Shown piece after piece: positions 1 through 6,398 of a DNA stretch of 18,858 nucleotides. The translations under genes and the position numbers were made by a program. Each line of letters starts with the position of its first letter. The stretch's first letter is position 1. The stretch is from Erysipelotrichaceae bacterium. Lineage in GTDB: Bacteria; Bacillota_I; Bacilli_A; Erysipelotrichales; Erysipelotrichaceae. Below the pieces are notes generated by a model that saw nothing but the letters and a program-made list of their open reading frames with translations, ran no database searches and was not told the origin of the DNA. The stretch spans positions 15,544 through 34,401 of the forward strand of contig DOUE01000016.1 of the NCBI GenBank assembly GCA_003520745.1, read 5' to 3'.

Positions 1-321
1 CTCTTCCTTGGGTGACTGCGCATAAAGAACCTTTCCCTTTACAAGGAGAGGAATCAAAAACTCATTGAGACGCGCGATGTTTTCCAAGCGTTCCCAAGAA
101 ATCGGAAAGAGGTCGTATCCGACATCCTGGATCAGATAGGTTTTACAGAGTTCCTGACTCCGACTTGTTTTCGGGACATAAAACAAGTCGACATCGGATT
201 TCGCATGGGTGTTCCCGTTCACATACGATCCATACAGAACCAGAAGATCGATGTCGGCGGAGTAATCCGTTTCGATAAGATTCAGGATTTCTTCGAGATA
301 ACGTTCGTTTTGTGTTTTCAT
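1..321 (-). CDS. Nucleotidyltransferase-domain protein (3' end missing)
   Basis: Reading the minus strand from the ATG at 321 gives 107 open codons to the window edge, so the C-terminus is missing. Residues about 27-47 contain LYGSYVNG followed by SDVDLF, the GS-x-x-x-G...S-D-x-D nucleotide-binding signature of the polymerase-beta-like (MNT/KNT) nucleotidyltransferase superfamily, with both metal-binding aspartates present. Members include aminoglycoside nucleotidyltransferases, minimal MNT proteins paired with HEPN partners, and many proteins of unknown target. The visible part does not decide between these. A GAGG element lies about 7 bases upstream of the start, which supports it. The gene is divergent from proC, and the two promoters appear to overlap around 342-382. 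Family assignment is fairly sure; the substrate is unknown. Confidence 0.8.
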   Translation of the reverse strand, partial: MKTQNERYLEEILNLIETDYSADIDLLVLYGSYVNGNTHAKSDVDLFYVPKTSRSQELCKTYLIQDVGYDLFPISWERLENIARLNEFLIPLLVKGKVLYAQSPKEE

Positions 322-341
322 AATAACCTCGCTTCTAAAAT

Positions 342-370
342 AGTTTAGCATGTTTTTCATTTGGAATGAA
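342..370 (-). promoter_or_regulatory. Possible extended -10 promoter for the minus-strand nucleotidyltransferase
   Basis: On the minus strand TGC-TAAACT (342-350) resembles an extended -10, with a poor -35 (TTCATT, 365-370) 17 bp away. It would place transcription start about 28 bases before the ATG at 321. It overlaps the proC promoter on the other strand. The -35 matches only 3 of 6 consensus bases, so this is tentative. Confidence 0.3.
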
Positions 371-382
371 ATCCGTTATAAT
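354..382 (+). promoter_or_regulatory. Sigma-A-type promoter of proC
   Basis: TTTTCA (354-359), a 17-bp spacer, then a perfect TATAAT (377-382). Transcription would start near 389, downstream of the in-frame ATG at 366, so that ATG cannot be the start and the ATG at 405 is favoured. Confidence 0.65.
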
Positions 383-404
383 ACAGAAAAGCGAGGATAG
401 ACGT

Positions 405-1208
405 ATGGAAAGAACCATCGGGTTTGTGGGATGCGGGAATATGGCGAGTGCGATGATCCAGGGATGGGTGCAGGCCGGGATATCGGGGGATCAGATCATC
501 GTGTCCAACCGTTCGGCGGAGAAACCGTTGAAGATTCAAAAGACGTTCGGCGTTCACATCGGTAGCAACCTTGACGTCGCACGTAGTGCGAAGTGGGTGG
601 TGTTGGCGGTGAAACCCAAAGACATCGAAAACGTATTGGATGAGATTCGCGGTCAATTGACAAGCGAGTCCATCATCGTCAGTTTAGCCGCAGGGATGAC
701 GCTTGAAACTTTGGAGAGAAAACTGGATCCTTCGACCAAAATCCTCCGCATGATGCCCAATACCGCGGCGGCTCTGAACCAAGGGGTCATCGCGTGTGTG
801 AAAGGAAGAAACATCACTTCGGTCGACTTCAATGAGACCGAAGAACTATTTAAAAAGCTTGGGTATTTCCTGCCGATCGAGGAGAAGCAAATGCATGGGG
901 AAATCGGATTGAGCGGATCGGCCATCGCGATGTTCTACCTGATGGCGGATGCGATGGGGGATGCGGGGGTGACTCTGGGGTTCGCCAAAGCCGAAGCGAT
1001 CCGACTTGCCGCTGCGACGATGTCGGGGGCTGGGGCGATGATGCTTCAATCGCAGAAACATCCGATCCAGCTGAAAGACGAAGTGTGTTCACCTGGCGGG
1101 ACGACGATCGAAATGGTCCGCAGCCTTGAAGCGACGGGGTTTCGGAATACGGTGATCGAAGCGGTTTTGGCGGCGGCGACGAAATCAAAAGCGTTGTCGG
1201 AAAAATAA
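405..1208 (+). CDS. proC: Pyrroline-5-carboxylate reductase
   Basis: The last enzyme of proline synthesis; it reduces delta-1-pyrroline-5-carboxylate to L-proline with NAD(P)H in the cytosol. The 267-aa protein has the normal family length. The N-terminal Rossmann motif GFVGCGNMA is at residues 6-14, MMPNTAAALNQG at 117-127, and the C-terminal family signature (GLSGSAIA at 168-175, then CSPGGTTIEMVRSLE at 228-242) is complete. I start it at 405 rather than at the in-frame ATG at 366. GAGG at 393-396 gives good Shine-Dalgarno spacing to 405, the protein then begins right at the first beta strand, and 366 lies inside the promoter. The next gene begins one base after its stop, so the two are co-transcribed. 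No other proline-pathway gene (proA/proB) is in the window. Confidence 0.96.
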   Translation: MERTIGFVGCGNMASAMIQGWVQAGISGDQIIVSNRSAEKPLKIQKTFGVHIGSNLDVARSAKWVVLAVKPKDIENVLDEIRGQLTSESIIVSLAAGMTLETLERKLDPSTKILRMMPNTAAALNQGVIACVKGRNITSVDFNETEELFKKLGYFLPIEEKQMHGEIGLSGSAIAMFYLMADAMGDAGVTLGFAKAEAIRLAAATMSGAGAMMLQSQKHPIQLKDEVCSPGGTTIEMVRSLEATGFRNTVIEAVLAAATKSKALSEK

Positions 1209-1209
1209 G

Positions 1210-1710
1210 ATGGAATATCGAAAAGCAAGAAGCGAGGAAGTGACGGCGATCATGGAAGTGATCCATGAAGCGATCGCGGCGATGCAATCGCAGGGCATCC
1301 ACCAATGGGACCAACATTATCCAACAAGCCGGTGGATTCAAAAGGACATCGAGGAAGGCAGTGGGTTCGTCGTGGTGGATCAGACTGAAATCCTCGCCTA
1401 TGTCTGTGTCAACGAAGACCAGCCGGATGAATATGCGATGATAAAATGGGAAGATGAAGAAGGGAAGTGTTGCGTCATCCATCGTCTGGTCGTCCATCCG
1501 AAACATCAGGGGAAGGGGATCGCGAAATTCCTGATCGCATCCTATGAAGACGATGCCCGCGACCATGGCTATACGTCCGTTCGACTGGATACGTTTAGCG
1601 AGAATCCGATTTCGATGAAACTCTATCCGAATCTTGGGTATTTACGTCGGGGTGAAGTGAAGTTCACCCATCGGGAATCGATGTTTCCTGTATTCGAGAA
1701 AAAACTCTAG
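1210..1710 (+). CDS. GNAT-family N-acetyltransferase
   Basis: A 166-aa single-domain GNAT acetyltransferase, transferring an acetyl group from acetyl-CoA to an unknown amine. The acetyl-CoA-binding motif A is clear at residues 89-110 (IHRLVVHP then QGKGIAKFLI, the Q/R-x-x-G-x-G/A pyrophosphate loop). Motif B follows with ENPISMKLYPNLGY at 131-144, including the usual Asn and Tyr. The N-terminus (IHEAIAAMQSQGIHQWD) matches a common Bacillota GNAT subgroup with a conserved Gln-Trp region. The ATG comes one base after the proC stop, so translation is probably coupled, and the pair ends at a terminator directly after this gene. Co-transcription with proC does not reveal the substrate. Confidence 0.9.
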   Translation: MEYRKARSEEVTAIMEVIHEAIAAMQSQGIHQWDQHYPTSRWIQKDIEEGSGFVVVDQTEILAYVCVNEDQPDEYAMIKWEDEEGKCCVIHRLVVHPKHQGKGIAKFLIASYEDDARDHGYTSVRLDTFSENPISMKLYPNLGYLRRGEVKFTHRESMFPVFEKKL

Positions 1711-1731
1711 CGCCCATGCCGGGTGCTTTTT
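1709..1731 (+). terminator. Intrinsic terminator after proC-GNAT
   Basis: AGCGCCC (1709-1715) pairs with GGGTGCT (1721-1727) around a 5-nt loop, followed by a run of T to 1731. The stem begins in the stop codon of the acetyltransferase gene. Confidence 0.8.
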
Positions 1732-1829
1732 CATGTTCATCTTTACGCCATGATTGTCCATACTTCGGTCCCGTTGTGAGCGGCGCATGTCCACATTCGA
1801 TGCGTATACTCTGGGGGTGAGGTGAGTGT

Positions 1830-2510
1830 ATGATCGAATCCTGTTACCGAAACGAGATGAAATACATCGTTTCATCCTCGACCAAACAACTCTTGAGCCG
1901 ACGTTTGAAGAACGTGCTCAAGATGGACCCGCATGCGGATGAGAACGGCTATCTGGTGAAAAGCGTCTACTTCGATGACTTCTACGACGGGGCGCTGATG
2001 GATAACCTGATGGGTTCTCCGTTGCGTGAGAAGTTCCGCATCCGCTACTATAACGACGATACGAAGGTCATCCATCTTGAGAAGAAAGTGAAAGTCATGG
2101 ATAAGGGATTGAAGCGGATCACACGGATCACCCTGGATGAAGCGATGCGGATGATCAACGGCGAGTACGGGTTCCTAAAGGATAAAGAAGATGAATTACT
2201 GAAGGAATTCTATGTGAAAGCGAAACAGAAGGGATTGAGGGCGAAAATCATCGTGGTCTATCGCCGTGAACCCTATGTCTTCCAAGCCGGGAACGTAAGG
2301 GTCACTTTGGATGACGAAATCAAGAACAGCACCGACGTGGTACGCTTCTTCGATCCGTCGATCCCCTTGGTTCCACAAAACGGCGGGTGTCTGATGGAAG
2401 TGAAGTTCGACCATGTGTTACCCGACCTCGTCCGCGACGTGATCCAAACGCCCGAAACCCGACTAACCGCACACTCGAAGTACGGGATCAGCCGCTTGAT
2501 CCACCCTTGA
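1830..2510 (+). CDS. VTC-domain (polyphosphate polymerase-like) protein
   Basis: A 226-aa protein made up of a single VTC domain, the tunnel-shaped CYTH-related fold that in yeast Vtc4 polymerises ATP gamma-phosphate into polyphosphate. Tunnel-lining charged residues expected for the family are visible: E-x-K-Y at 9-12, R-E-K-F-R-I-R at 66-72, E-K-K at 84-86, R-R at 145-146, E-V-K at 190-192, and S-K-Y near the C-terminus (216-218). No membrane segment or signal peptide is seen, so it is probably cytosolic or recruited to the membrane by the next gene product. GAGGTGA at 1819-1825 supports the start. TATACT (1805-1810) could be the -10, but no good -35 was found. VTC and DUF4956 genes are known to sit together in many bacteria. 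The family call is firm; enzymatic activity is inferred. Confidence 0.88.
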   Translation: MIESCYRNEMKYIVSSSTKQLLSRRLKNVLKMDPHADENGYLVKSVYFDDFYDGALMDNLMGSPLREKFRIRYYNDDTKVIHLEKKVKVMDKGLKRITRITLDEAMRMINGEYGFLKDKEDELLKEFYVKAKQKGLRAKIIVVYRREPYVFQAGNVRVTLDDEIKNSTDVVRFFDPSIPLVPQNGGCLMEVKFDHVLPDLVRDVIQTPETRLTAHSKYGISRLIHP

Positions 2511-2523
2511 AAGGAAATGAGCC

Positions 2524-3195
2524 ATGACATTCGATGAAATCTTCAAGTCCAGTTTTCTGGAAAACCTGACCGCCGTCTCTCTGACGGACTCGATCCTTGC
2601 CTTATTCAGCGCCTTCGCCTTAGGCATGTTCATCTACAACGTCTATAAGAAAACGTTCCAGGGGGTCATGTATAGCGAGCCCTTCAATCTGAGTTTACTT
2701 CTTTTGACCTTACTTACGACCTTCATCATCCTTGCGGTGACGTCCAACGTCGTCTTGTCGTTGGGCATGGTCGGGGCGTTGTCGATCGTCCGCTTTCGTA
2801 CCGCCATCAAAGATCCGCTGGATTTGGTGTTTCTGTTCTGGGCGATCGGCGGAGGAATCGTATTGGGTGCGGGCTTGATCCCCTTGGCTTTAATCGGATC
2901 CGCCTTGATCGGGACGATTCTTCTATTCAAAGGGAAAGGGAATTCCGGAATCCATCCTTATCTTGTAATCTTATCGATTTCGGATCCTACCATCGAAGAA
3001 AAAGCCGTGGCGATCATGAGTGAACGGTCGATGAAAATCCGGTTGAAATCGAAGACTCGCAACCAAAATGACATCGAACTGATCTATGAAACGCAGTTGA
3101 TTCAAAACGATTCATCATTCATCAACGACATCGCTAAACTCAGTGGCGTCGACAGTGTCCAGTTGGTGAGTTTCAACGGGGACTACGCTGCATAG
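2524..3195 (+). CDS. DUF4956 membrane protein
   Basis: A 223-aa protein with the DUF4956 core: an N-terminal membrane segment (about 20-40), two or three more hydrophobic segments (about 57-82, 101-120 and 119-136), and between them the family hallmark GMVGALSIVRFRTAIKDP (81-98), where a Gly-rich turn meets a basic loop. Residues about 140-223 form a soluble domain that would lie on one side of the membrane. The molecular function of DUF4956 is not established; the family is known mainly for co-occurring with VTC-domain proteins. Here it starts 13 bases after the VTC gene, behind an AAGGAAA ribosome site, so the two are one operon. A plausible role (inference) is a membrane partner of the VTC protein. 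Confidence 0.88.
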   Translation: MTFDEIFKSSFLENLTAVSLTDSILALFSAFALGMFIYNVYKKTFQGVMYSEPFNLSLLLLTLLTTFIILAVTSNVVLSLGMVGALSIVRFRTAIKDPLDLVFLFWAIGGGIVLGAGLIPLALIGSALIGTILLFKGKGNSGIHPYLVILSISDPTIEEKAVAIMSERSMKIRLKSKTRNQNDIELIYETQLIQNDSSFINDIAKLSGVDSVQLVSFNGDYAA

Positions 3196-3210
3196 CGGAA
3201 AGGAAGAAAC

Positions 3211-4992
3211 ATGAAAACAAGAATGAAAAAAGGATGGGTGGTACTCATCAGTCTACTCCTGGGCGCTTGTTCGACAAGCGCCGTCATAACGGATGAAAAC
3301 GAAAACAATGAGGAAGGGTCGACGCAAACGACGACGACCCTGGATGTCGCCTGGAGTGACATGGATGGGTTGACGACCTATGACGCCACGACGGTCGTAA
3401 CGATCGCCTTAAACGAAACCAGCGTCGACGAAACGTCCGAGAATGTGGATGTCGACAACAAAGTCATCACGATCACCTCGGGAGGGGATTACCTGATCCA
3501 AGGGAGTCTGGACGACGGACAGTTGGTAGTCGATGCGGGGGACGATGCGAATGTCCATCTCATCTTCGACAACATCGCATTAACCAACGAAGACGGTGCG
3601 GCGTTGGTGGTCCTCAATGCGGACGCCGTCGTGATTACACTGGCACAAGGGAGCGAGAATACCCTGAGCGACGGGAGTTTCTACACCTTGAGTGGTGATG
3701 ATGACCCGGATGCGACGATCTATGCGAAGGATGATTTGACGATCAATGGCGAGGGATCCTTGACGATCAACGGGAATTACAATCATGGGATCCATGGAAC
3801 CAATGAGGTCAACCTGGTAGGCGGAGAAATCGTCGTCAATGCGTCGGCGGATGGAATCAAAGGGAAAGACAGCGTCAAGATCAAAGAGACCGTCCTAACC
3901 ATCAACGCAGCGCATGACGGGATCCAATCCACCAATGCGGAAGAAGAAGGAAAAGGCTTCGTTTACATCGAGAGCGGGGAAGTCGACATCGTCGCAGGGT
4001 TGGACGGCATCCAGGCAGAGACGCAGGTTCTCGTCTCAGGTGGCGATATCAACATAAAAGCAGGAGCGAAAGCAAGTGAAGACGAGTCCGGGAAAGGGAT
4101 CAAGGCGGTCCTCGATGTACAGATCGAGGATGGGAAACTCGATGTTTCTTCATTGATCGACGACGCGCTGCATTCCAACGGGACGCTGACCATCGACGGC
4201 GGCATCCTGACGTTGAACGCCGGCGACGACGCGATCCATGCGGATCGTACACTTACCCTGAATGGCGGGGAGATCGACATCGAAAGCTCCTATGAAGGGC
4301 TTGAAGCGCAGGACATCAACATCACTTCAGGCGATGTTTCGATCGTGGCCGACGATGACGGGATCAATACATCGGCAAGTACGACCGCAGCGGTCGCTGC
4401 CGGTCCGGGCGGACAGGGTATGATGCAGGACGATGGATCGACCTTGAACATCGCGGGAGGATACATCCTGATCGATGCGGCCGGGGACGGGGTGGATAGC
4501 AACGGGACCATCACGATGAGCGATGGGACCTTGATCGTGTTTGGCCCGAGCACAAACAACGAAGCGTCCATCGACTATAACGGATCTTTCACACTGAGCG
4601 GCGGGACGATCTTGGCGGTCGGTTCGTCCGGGATGGCCCAACAAGCTTCCGCCTCGTCCATCCACACCGTCATGATCAATACAAGCACCTTCAGTGAAGG
4701 AAATCTGGTGGCGATTCTGGATGACGCCGGTGAACTTGTGGTTGCGTTCGAGGCTCGAAAGTCCGCAAGCAATATCGTATTCGCCTCGGAGTCGTTATCC
4801 GACGGATCGTATTCGCTCATGAGCGGGGGGATGCTGAACTCTTCGCTCGATGATTCCGTATCGATGGAGGGAAGCTATACCGGCGGGTCGACCCTGTTGG
4901 CATTTACGATCAACTCGGAAATCACGATGGTCGGGACGTCCCAGGGCAAAACGATGCCGGGAGGCGGGCAACCGCGTCCGGGACGGAAGTAG
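3211..4992 (+). CDS. Cthe_2159-type beta-helix lipoprotein (carbohydrate-binding domain family)
   Basis: A 593-aa secreted lipoprotein. The N-terminus has basic residues, a hydrophobic stretch and a lipobox LGAC with Cys20, followed by an acidic, Thr-rich linker. From about residue 60 the sequence is a long series of beta-helix rungs with recurring patterns such as GDYLIQG, GGEIVVNASADGIKG, DGIQS and GGILTLNAGDDAIHA. This matches the family named after Clostridium thermocellum Cthe_2159, whose founding member is a parallel beta-helix that binds acidic polysaccharide (established for that member only). The repeated Asp-Asp and Asp-Gly turns suggest calcium sites (inference). The tail is Gly/Pro/Arg/Lys-rich (GGGQPRPGRK). 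It begins 15 bases after the DUF4956 gene with an AAAGGAAG ribosome site and closes the operon. It may bind a surface or extracellular polymer; no catalytic motif was recognised. Confidence 0.82.
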   Translation: MKTRMKKGWVVLISLLLGACSTSAVITDENENNEEGSTQTTTTLDVAWSDMDGLTTYDATTVVTIALNETSVDETSENVDVDNKVITITSGGDYLIQGSLDDGQLVVDAGDDANVHLIFDNIALTNEDGAALVVLNADAVVITLAQGSENTLSDGSFYTLSGDDDPDATIYAKDDLTINGEGSLTINGNYNHGIHGTNEVNLVGGEIVVNASADGIKGKDSVKIKETVLTINAAHDGIQSTNAEEEGKGFVYIESGEVDIVAGLDGIQAETQVLVSGGDINIKAGAKASEDESGKGIKAVLDVQIEDGKLDVSSLIDDALHSNGTLTIDGGILTLNAGDDAIHADRTLTLNGGEIDIESSYEGLEAQDINITSGDVSIVADDDGINTSASTTAAVAAGPGGQGMMQDDGSTLNIAGGYILIDAAGDGVDSNGTITMSDGTLIVFGPSTNNEASIDYNGSFTLSGGTILAVGSSGMAQQASASSIHTVMINTSTFSEGNLVAILDDAGELVVAFEARKSASNIVFASESLSDGSYSLMSGGMLNSSLDDSVSMEGSYTGGSTLLAFTINSEITMVGTSQGKTMPGGGQPRPGRK

Positions 4993-5008
4993 TCTTCGGT
5001 CGTCCTCG

Positions 5009-5037
5009 TTGACACTTTATCCCGGTTCGGATAAAGT
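5009..5037 (+). promoter_or_regulatory. Promoter of the rhodanese gene, inside the terminator hairpin
   Basis: A perfect TTGACA (5009-5014), a 17-bp spacer and TAAAGT (5032-5037, 4 of 6 consensus bases). Start of transcription would be near 5044, leaving a leader of about 13 nt that holds only the Shine-Dalgarno GAGGTGG. It lies almost entirely within the upstream terminator. Confidence 0.6.
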
Positions 5038-5042
5038 GTTTT
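5012..5042 (+). terminator. Terminator of the VTC-DUF4956-lipoprotein operon
   Basis: A perfect 11-bp stem, ACACTTTATCC (5012-5022) with GGATAAAGTGT (5029-5039), a 6-nt loop and TTTT to 5042. It ends 14 bases before the rhodanese start codon and contains that gene's likely promoter. Confidence 0.85.
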
Positions 5043-5056
5043 CATTGAGGTGGAAC

Positions 5057-5428
5057 ATGAAAAGAAACTTACTGATCCTAACGATGGTCTTGTTTTTGGG
5101 AGCTTGTTCGACGACTGGAGCGAAATCGATGAAAATCAGTGCACAGGATGCCAAGACGAAAATGGATGCAAGCATGGGGTTTGTGCTGTTGGATGTCCGT
5201 ACACCGGAAGAATTCAACGACGAGCGGATCCCCGGGGCGATCAATTTGCCCTTGGATGAAATCGAGGAAAAAGTAGAATCCGTGGCGAGCGACTTGAATC
5301 AAGAAATCTATGTGTACTGTCGAAGCGGAAACCGGTCGGCGCAAGCCGCCAAGATCTTGGTGGAACTCGGGTATACGAAAGTCTACGATTTCGGCGGGAT
5401 CATCGATTGGCCTTATGAAACCGAATAA
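5057..5428 (+). CDS. Rhodanese-domain lipoprotein
   Basis: A 123-aa protein with one rhodanese domain, a sulfurtransferase fold carrying sulfur as a cysteine persulfide. The N-terminus is a lipoprotein signal with lipobox LGAC and lipidation at Cys17, so it should be tethered to the outer face of the membrane. The domain shows LLDVRTPEEF (44-53), IPGAINLP (58-65) and the active-site loop CRSGNRS (88-94) with catalytic Cys88, then GYTKVYDFGGIIDW near the end. The open frame extends upstream, but the ATG at 5057 has GAGGTGG at the right distance and starts the signal peptide exactly, so it is chosen. It appears to be transcribed alone between two terminators. The extracytoplasmic sulfur donor and acceptor are unknown. 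Confidence 0.92.
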   Translation: MKRNLLILTMVLFLGACSTTGAKSMKISAQDAKTKMDASMGFVLLDVRTPEEFNDERIPGAINLPLDEIEEKVESVASDLNQEIYVYCRSGNRSAQAAKILVELGYTKVYDFGGIIDWPYETE

Positions 5429-5447
5429 CGCCTGAACGGCGTTTTTT
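5427..5447 (+). terminator. Intrinsic terminator after the rhodanese gene
   Basis: AACGCC (5427-5432) and GGCGTT (5438-5443) form a 6-bp stem with a 5-nt loop, followed by a T run to 5447. The stem starts inside the stop codon. Confidence 0.82.
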
Positions 5448-5522
5448 CGTATGGGGTGAAGGATGACATCAGTGAAAATGACGACCCGCATAGAAAAAAA
5501 TAAAAATAAGTAAAATAAGTAC

Positions 5523-5550
5523 TTGCAGAAAATAAGAAAAGTAATATAAT
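5523..5550 (+). promoter_or_regulatory. Promoter of the NfeD-SPFH operon
   Basis: TTGCAG (5523-5528), a 16-bp spacer and a perfect TATAAT (5545-5550). The 40 bases upstream are almost pure A/T with A tracts, as in an UP element. Transcription would start about 15 bases before the ATG at 5573. Confidence 0.65.
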
Positions 5551-5572
5551 ATAAGAGAAAGAAGGTGACGTT

Positions 5573-5941
5573 ATGTTCGAATGGATCCCGGGGAATGCAG
5601 TCCAACTTCTTTTGACGCTCAATCCCGGAAATCTAACGCTTAATGCAGCCGCCGCCCGCTATCTCGACGAGGTCCGCTATGTATCGATCGGTTTGGACAA
5701 AGCCCATCAACGCATCGCCATAAAACCCGTGACCAAACGCGAGATCGATCTCCAACTGGTTCCAAACGAGCATCTCCACAAAGTGACCATCGGGAACGGC
5801 TATGCGCGCATCACATCCAAATCCGTATGTGATTCGATTTGTGAAATGGCTAAGGTAAAAGCTGACGGAAGTAAGTTTAAAATCGTGTATAATGAAGTGG
5901 ATAAGATGTTGATCGTCGACTTTAGTCGACCGTCGATTTGA
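5573..5941 (+). CDS. Conserved-looking protein of unknown function, first gene of the NfeD-SPFH operon
   Basis: I do not recognise this 122-aa protein. It has no signal peptide, no clear membrane helix and no Cys-based metal motif. Residues about 20-55 read as helix then strands (NLTLNAAAARYLDEVRYVSIGLD then RIAIKPV), with a further strand region to about 80 (GNGYARITSKS). The C-terminal 40 residues alternate as helix and two strands ending in MLIVDFSR. Together this suggests a small alpha/beta soluble domain. It is real: GAAGGTGA gives good ribosome spacing, a strong promoter precedes it, and its stop codon overlaps the Shine-Dalgarno of the NfeD gene, so translation is probably coupled. Its job is likely tied to the membrane-organising pair downstream (inference from the operon only). 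Confidence 0.75.
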   Translation: MFEWIPGNAVQLLLTLNPGNLTLNAAAARYLDEVRYVSIGLDKAHQRIAIKPVTKREIDLQLVPNEHLHKVTIGNGYARITSKSVCDSICEMAKVKADGSKFKIVYNEVDKMLIVDFSRPSI

Positions 5942-5951
5942 GGTGAACATC

Positions 5952-6392
5952 ATGCTAGACTGGTTATGGATTATCGTCTTCCTAAGCGCGATCCTCGTGG
6001 AAGTCGTGACCTTGGGTCAAATGGTTTCCATCTGGTTTGCCATCGGGGCGGCCGGAGCGTTGCTTGTCCAATGGATGGGCGGGGAATTCGTGTTACAAAT
6101 GTTTACGTTCATCGGTGTTTCCGTATTGGCGATGTTGGCGGTACGTCCTTTGGCTGCGGCTTACCTTCGCGGGAATGTCGTTTCGACCAACGTGGACCGT
6201 TTCATCGGACAACAAGTTCATCTCAGTAAAGGGATTAGTGAAGACAATTGGGGCGAAATCAAATTCAACGGTTTGATTTACGCTGCGATCAGCGTTGACA
6301 ACCGTGCGATCGAGACCGGCGAACTGGTCGAAATCGTGGCGATCGAAGGTGCAAAACTCATCGTTCGTAAAATCGATTCGATAGAAAGGTAG
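5952..6392 (+). CDS. NfeD-like stomatin-operon partner protein
   Basis: A 146-aa short-form NfeD protein. Three hydrophobic segments (about 3-20, 25-43 and 47-66) are followed by a C-terminal OB-fold domain (about 82-142: VDRFIGQQVH, GEIKFNGLIYAA, GELVEIVAIEG). Short NfeD proteins are encoded next to stomatin-type SPFH proteins and are thought to act with them in membrane microdomains. The partner follows here after 6 bases. The frame is open from a GTG at 5943, but that GTG lies within the Shine-Dalgarno GAGGTGA (5940-5946), which is placed correctly for the ATG at 5952, so the latter is chosen. The N-terminal protease domain of long NfeD proteins is absent, as normal for this short type. 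Confidence 0.9.
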   Translation: MLDWLWIIVFLSAILVEVVTLGQMVSIWFAIGAAGALLVQWMGGEFVLQMFTFIGVSVLAMLAVRPLAAAYLRGNVVSTNVDRFIGQQVHLSKGISEDNWGEIKFNGLIYAAISVDNRAIETGELVEIVAIEGAKLIVRKIDSIER

Positions 6393-6398
6393 GGAACC

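Noticed and set aside
366..404. Upstream ATG adding 13 residues to ProC
   Set aside because: It lies within the predicted promoter, before the start of transcription, and the extension precedes a complete Rossmann N-terminus.
3211..4992. DNA-level repeats or a mobile element in the repetitive lipoprotein gene
   Set aside because: The repetition is at the protein level (beta-helix rungs) in one intact frame; no terminal repeats or transposase were seen.
5463..5513. A 16-codon open frame with a GGGTGAAGG-like ribosome site after the rhodanese terminator
   Set aside because: It lies upstream of the predicted transcription start, and no promoter was found for it.
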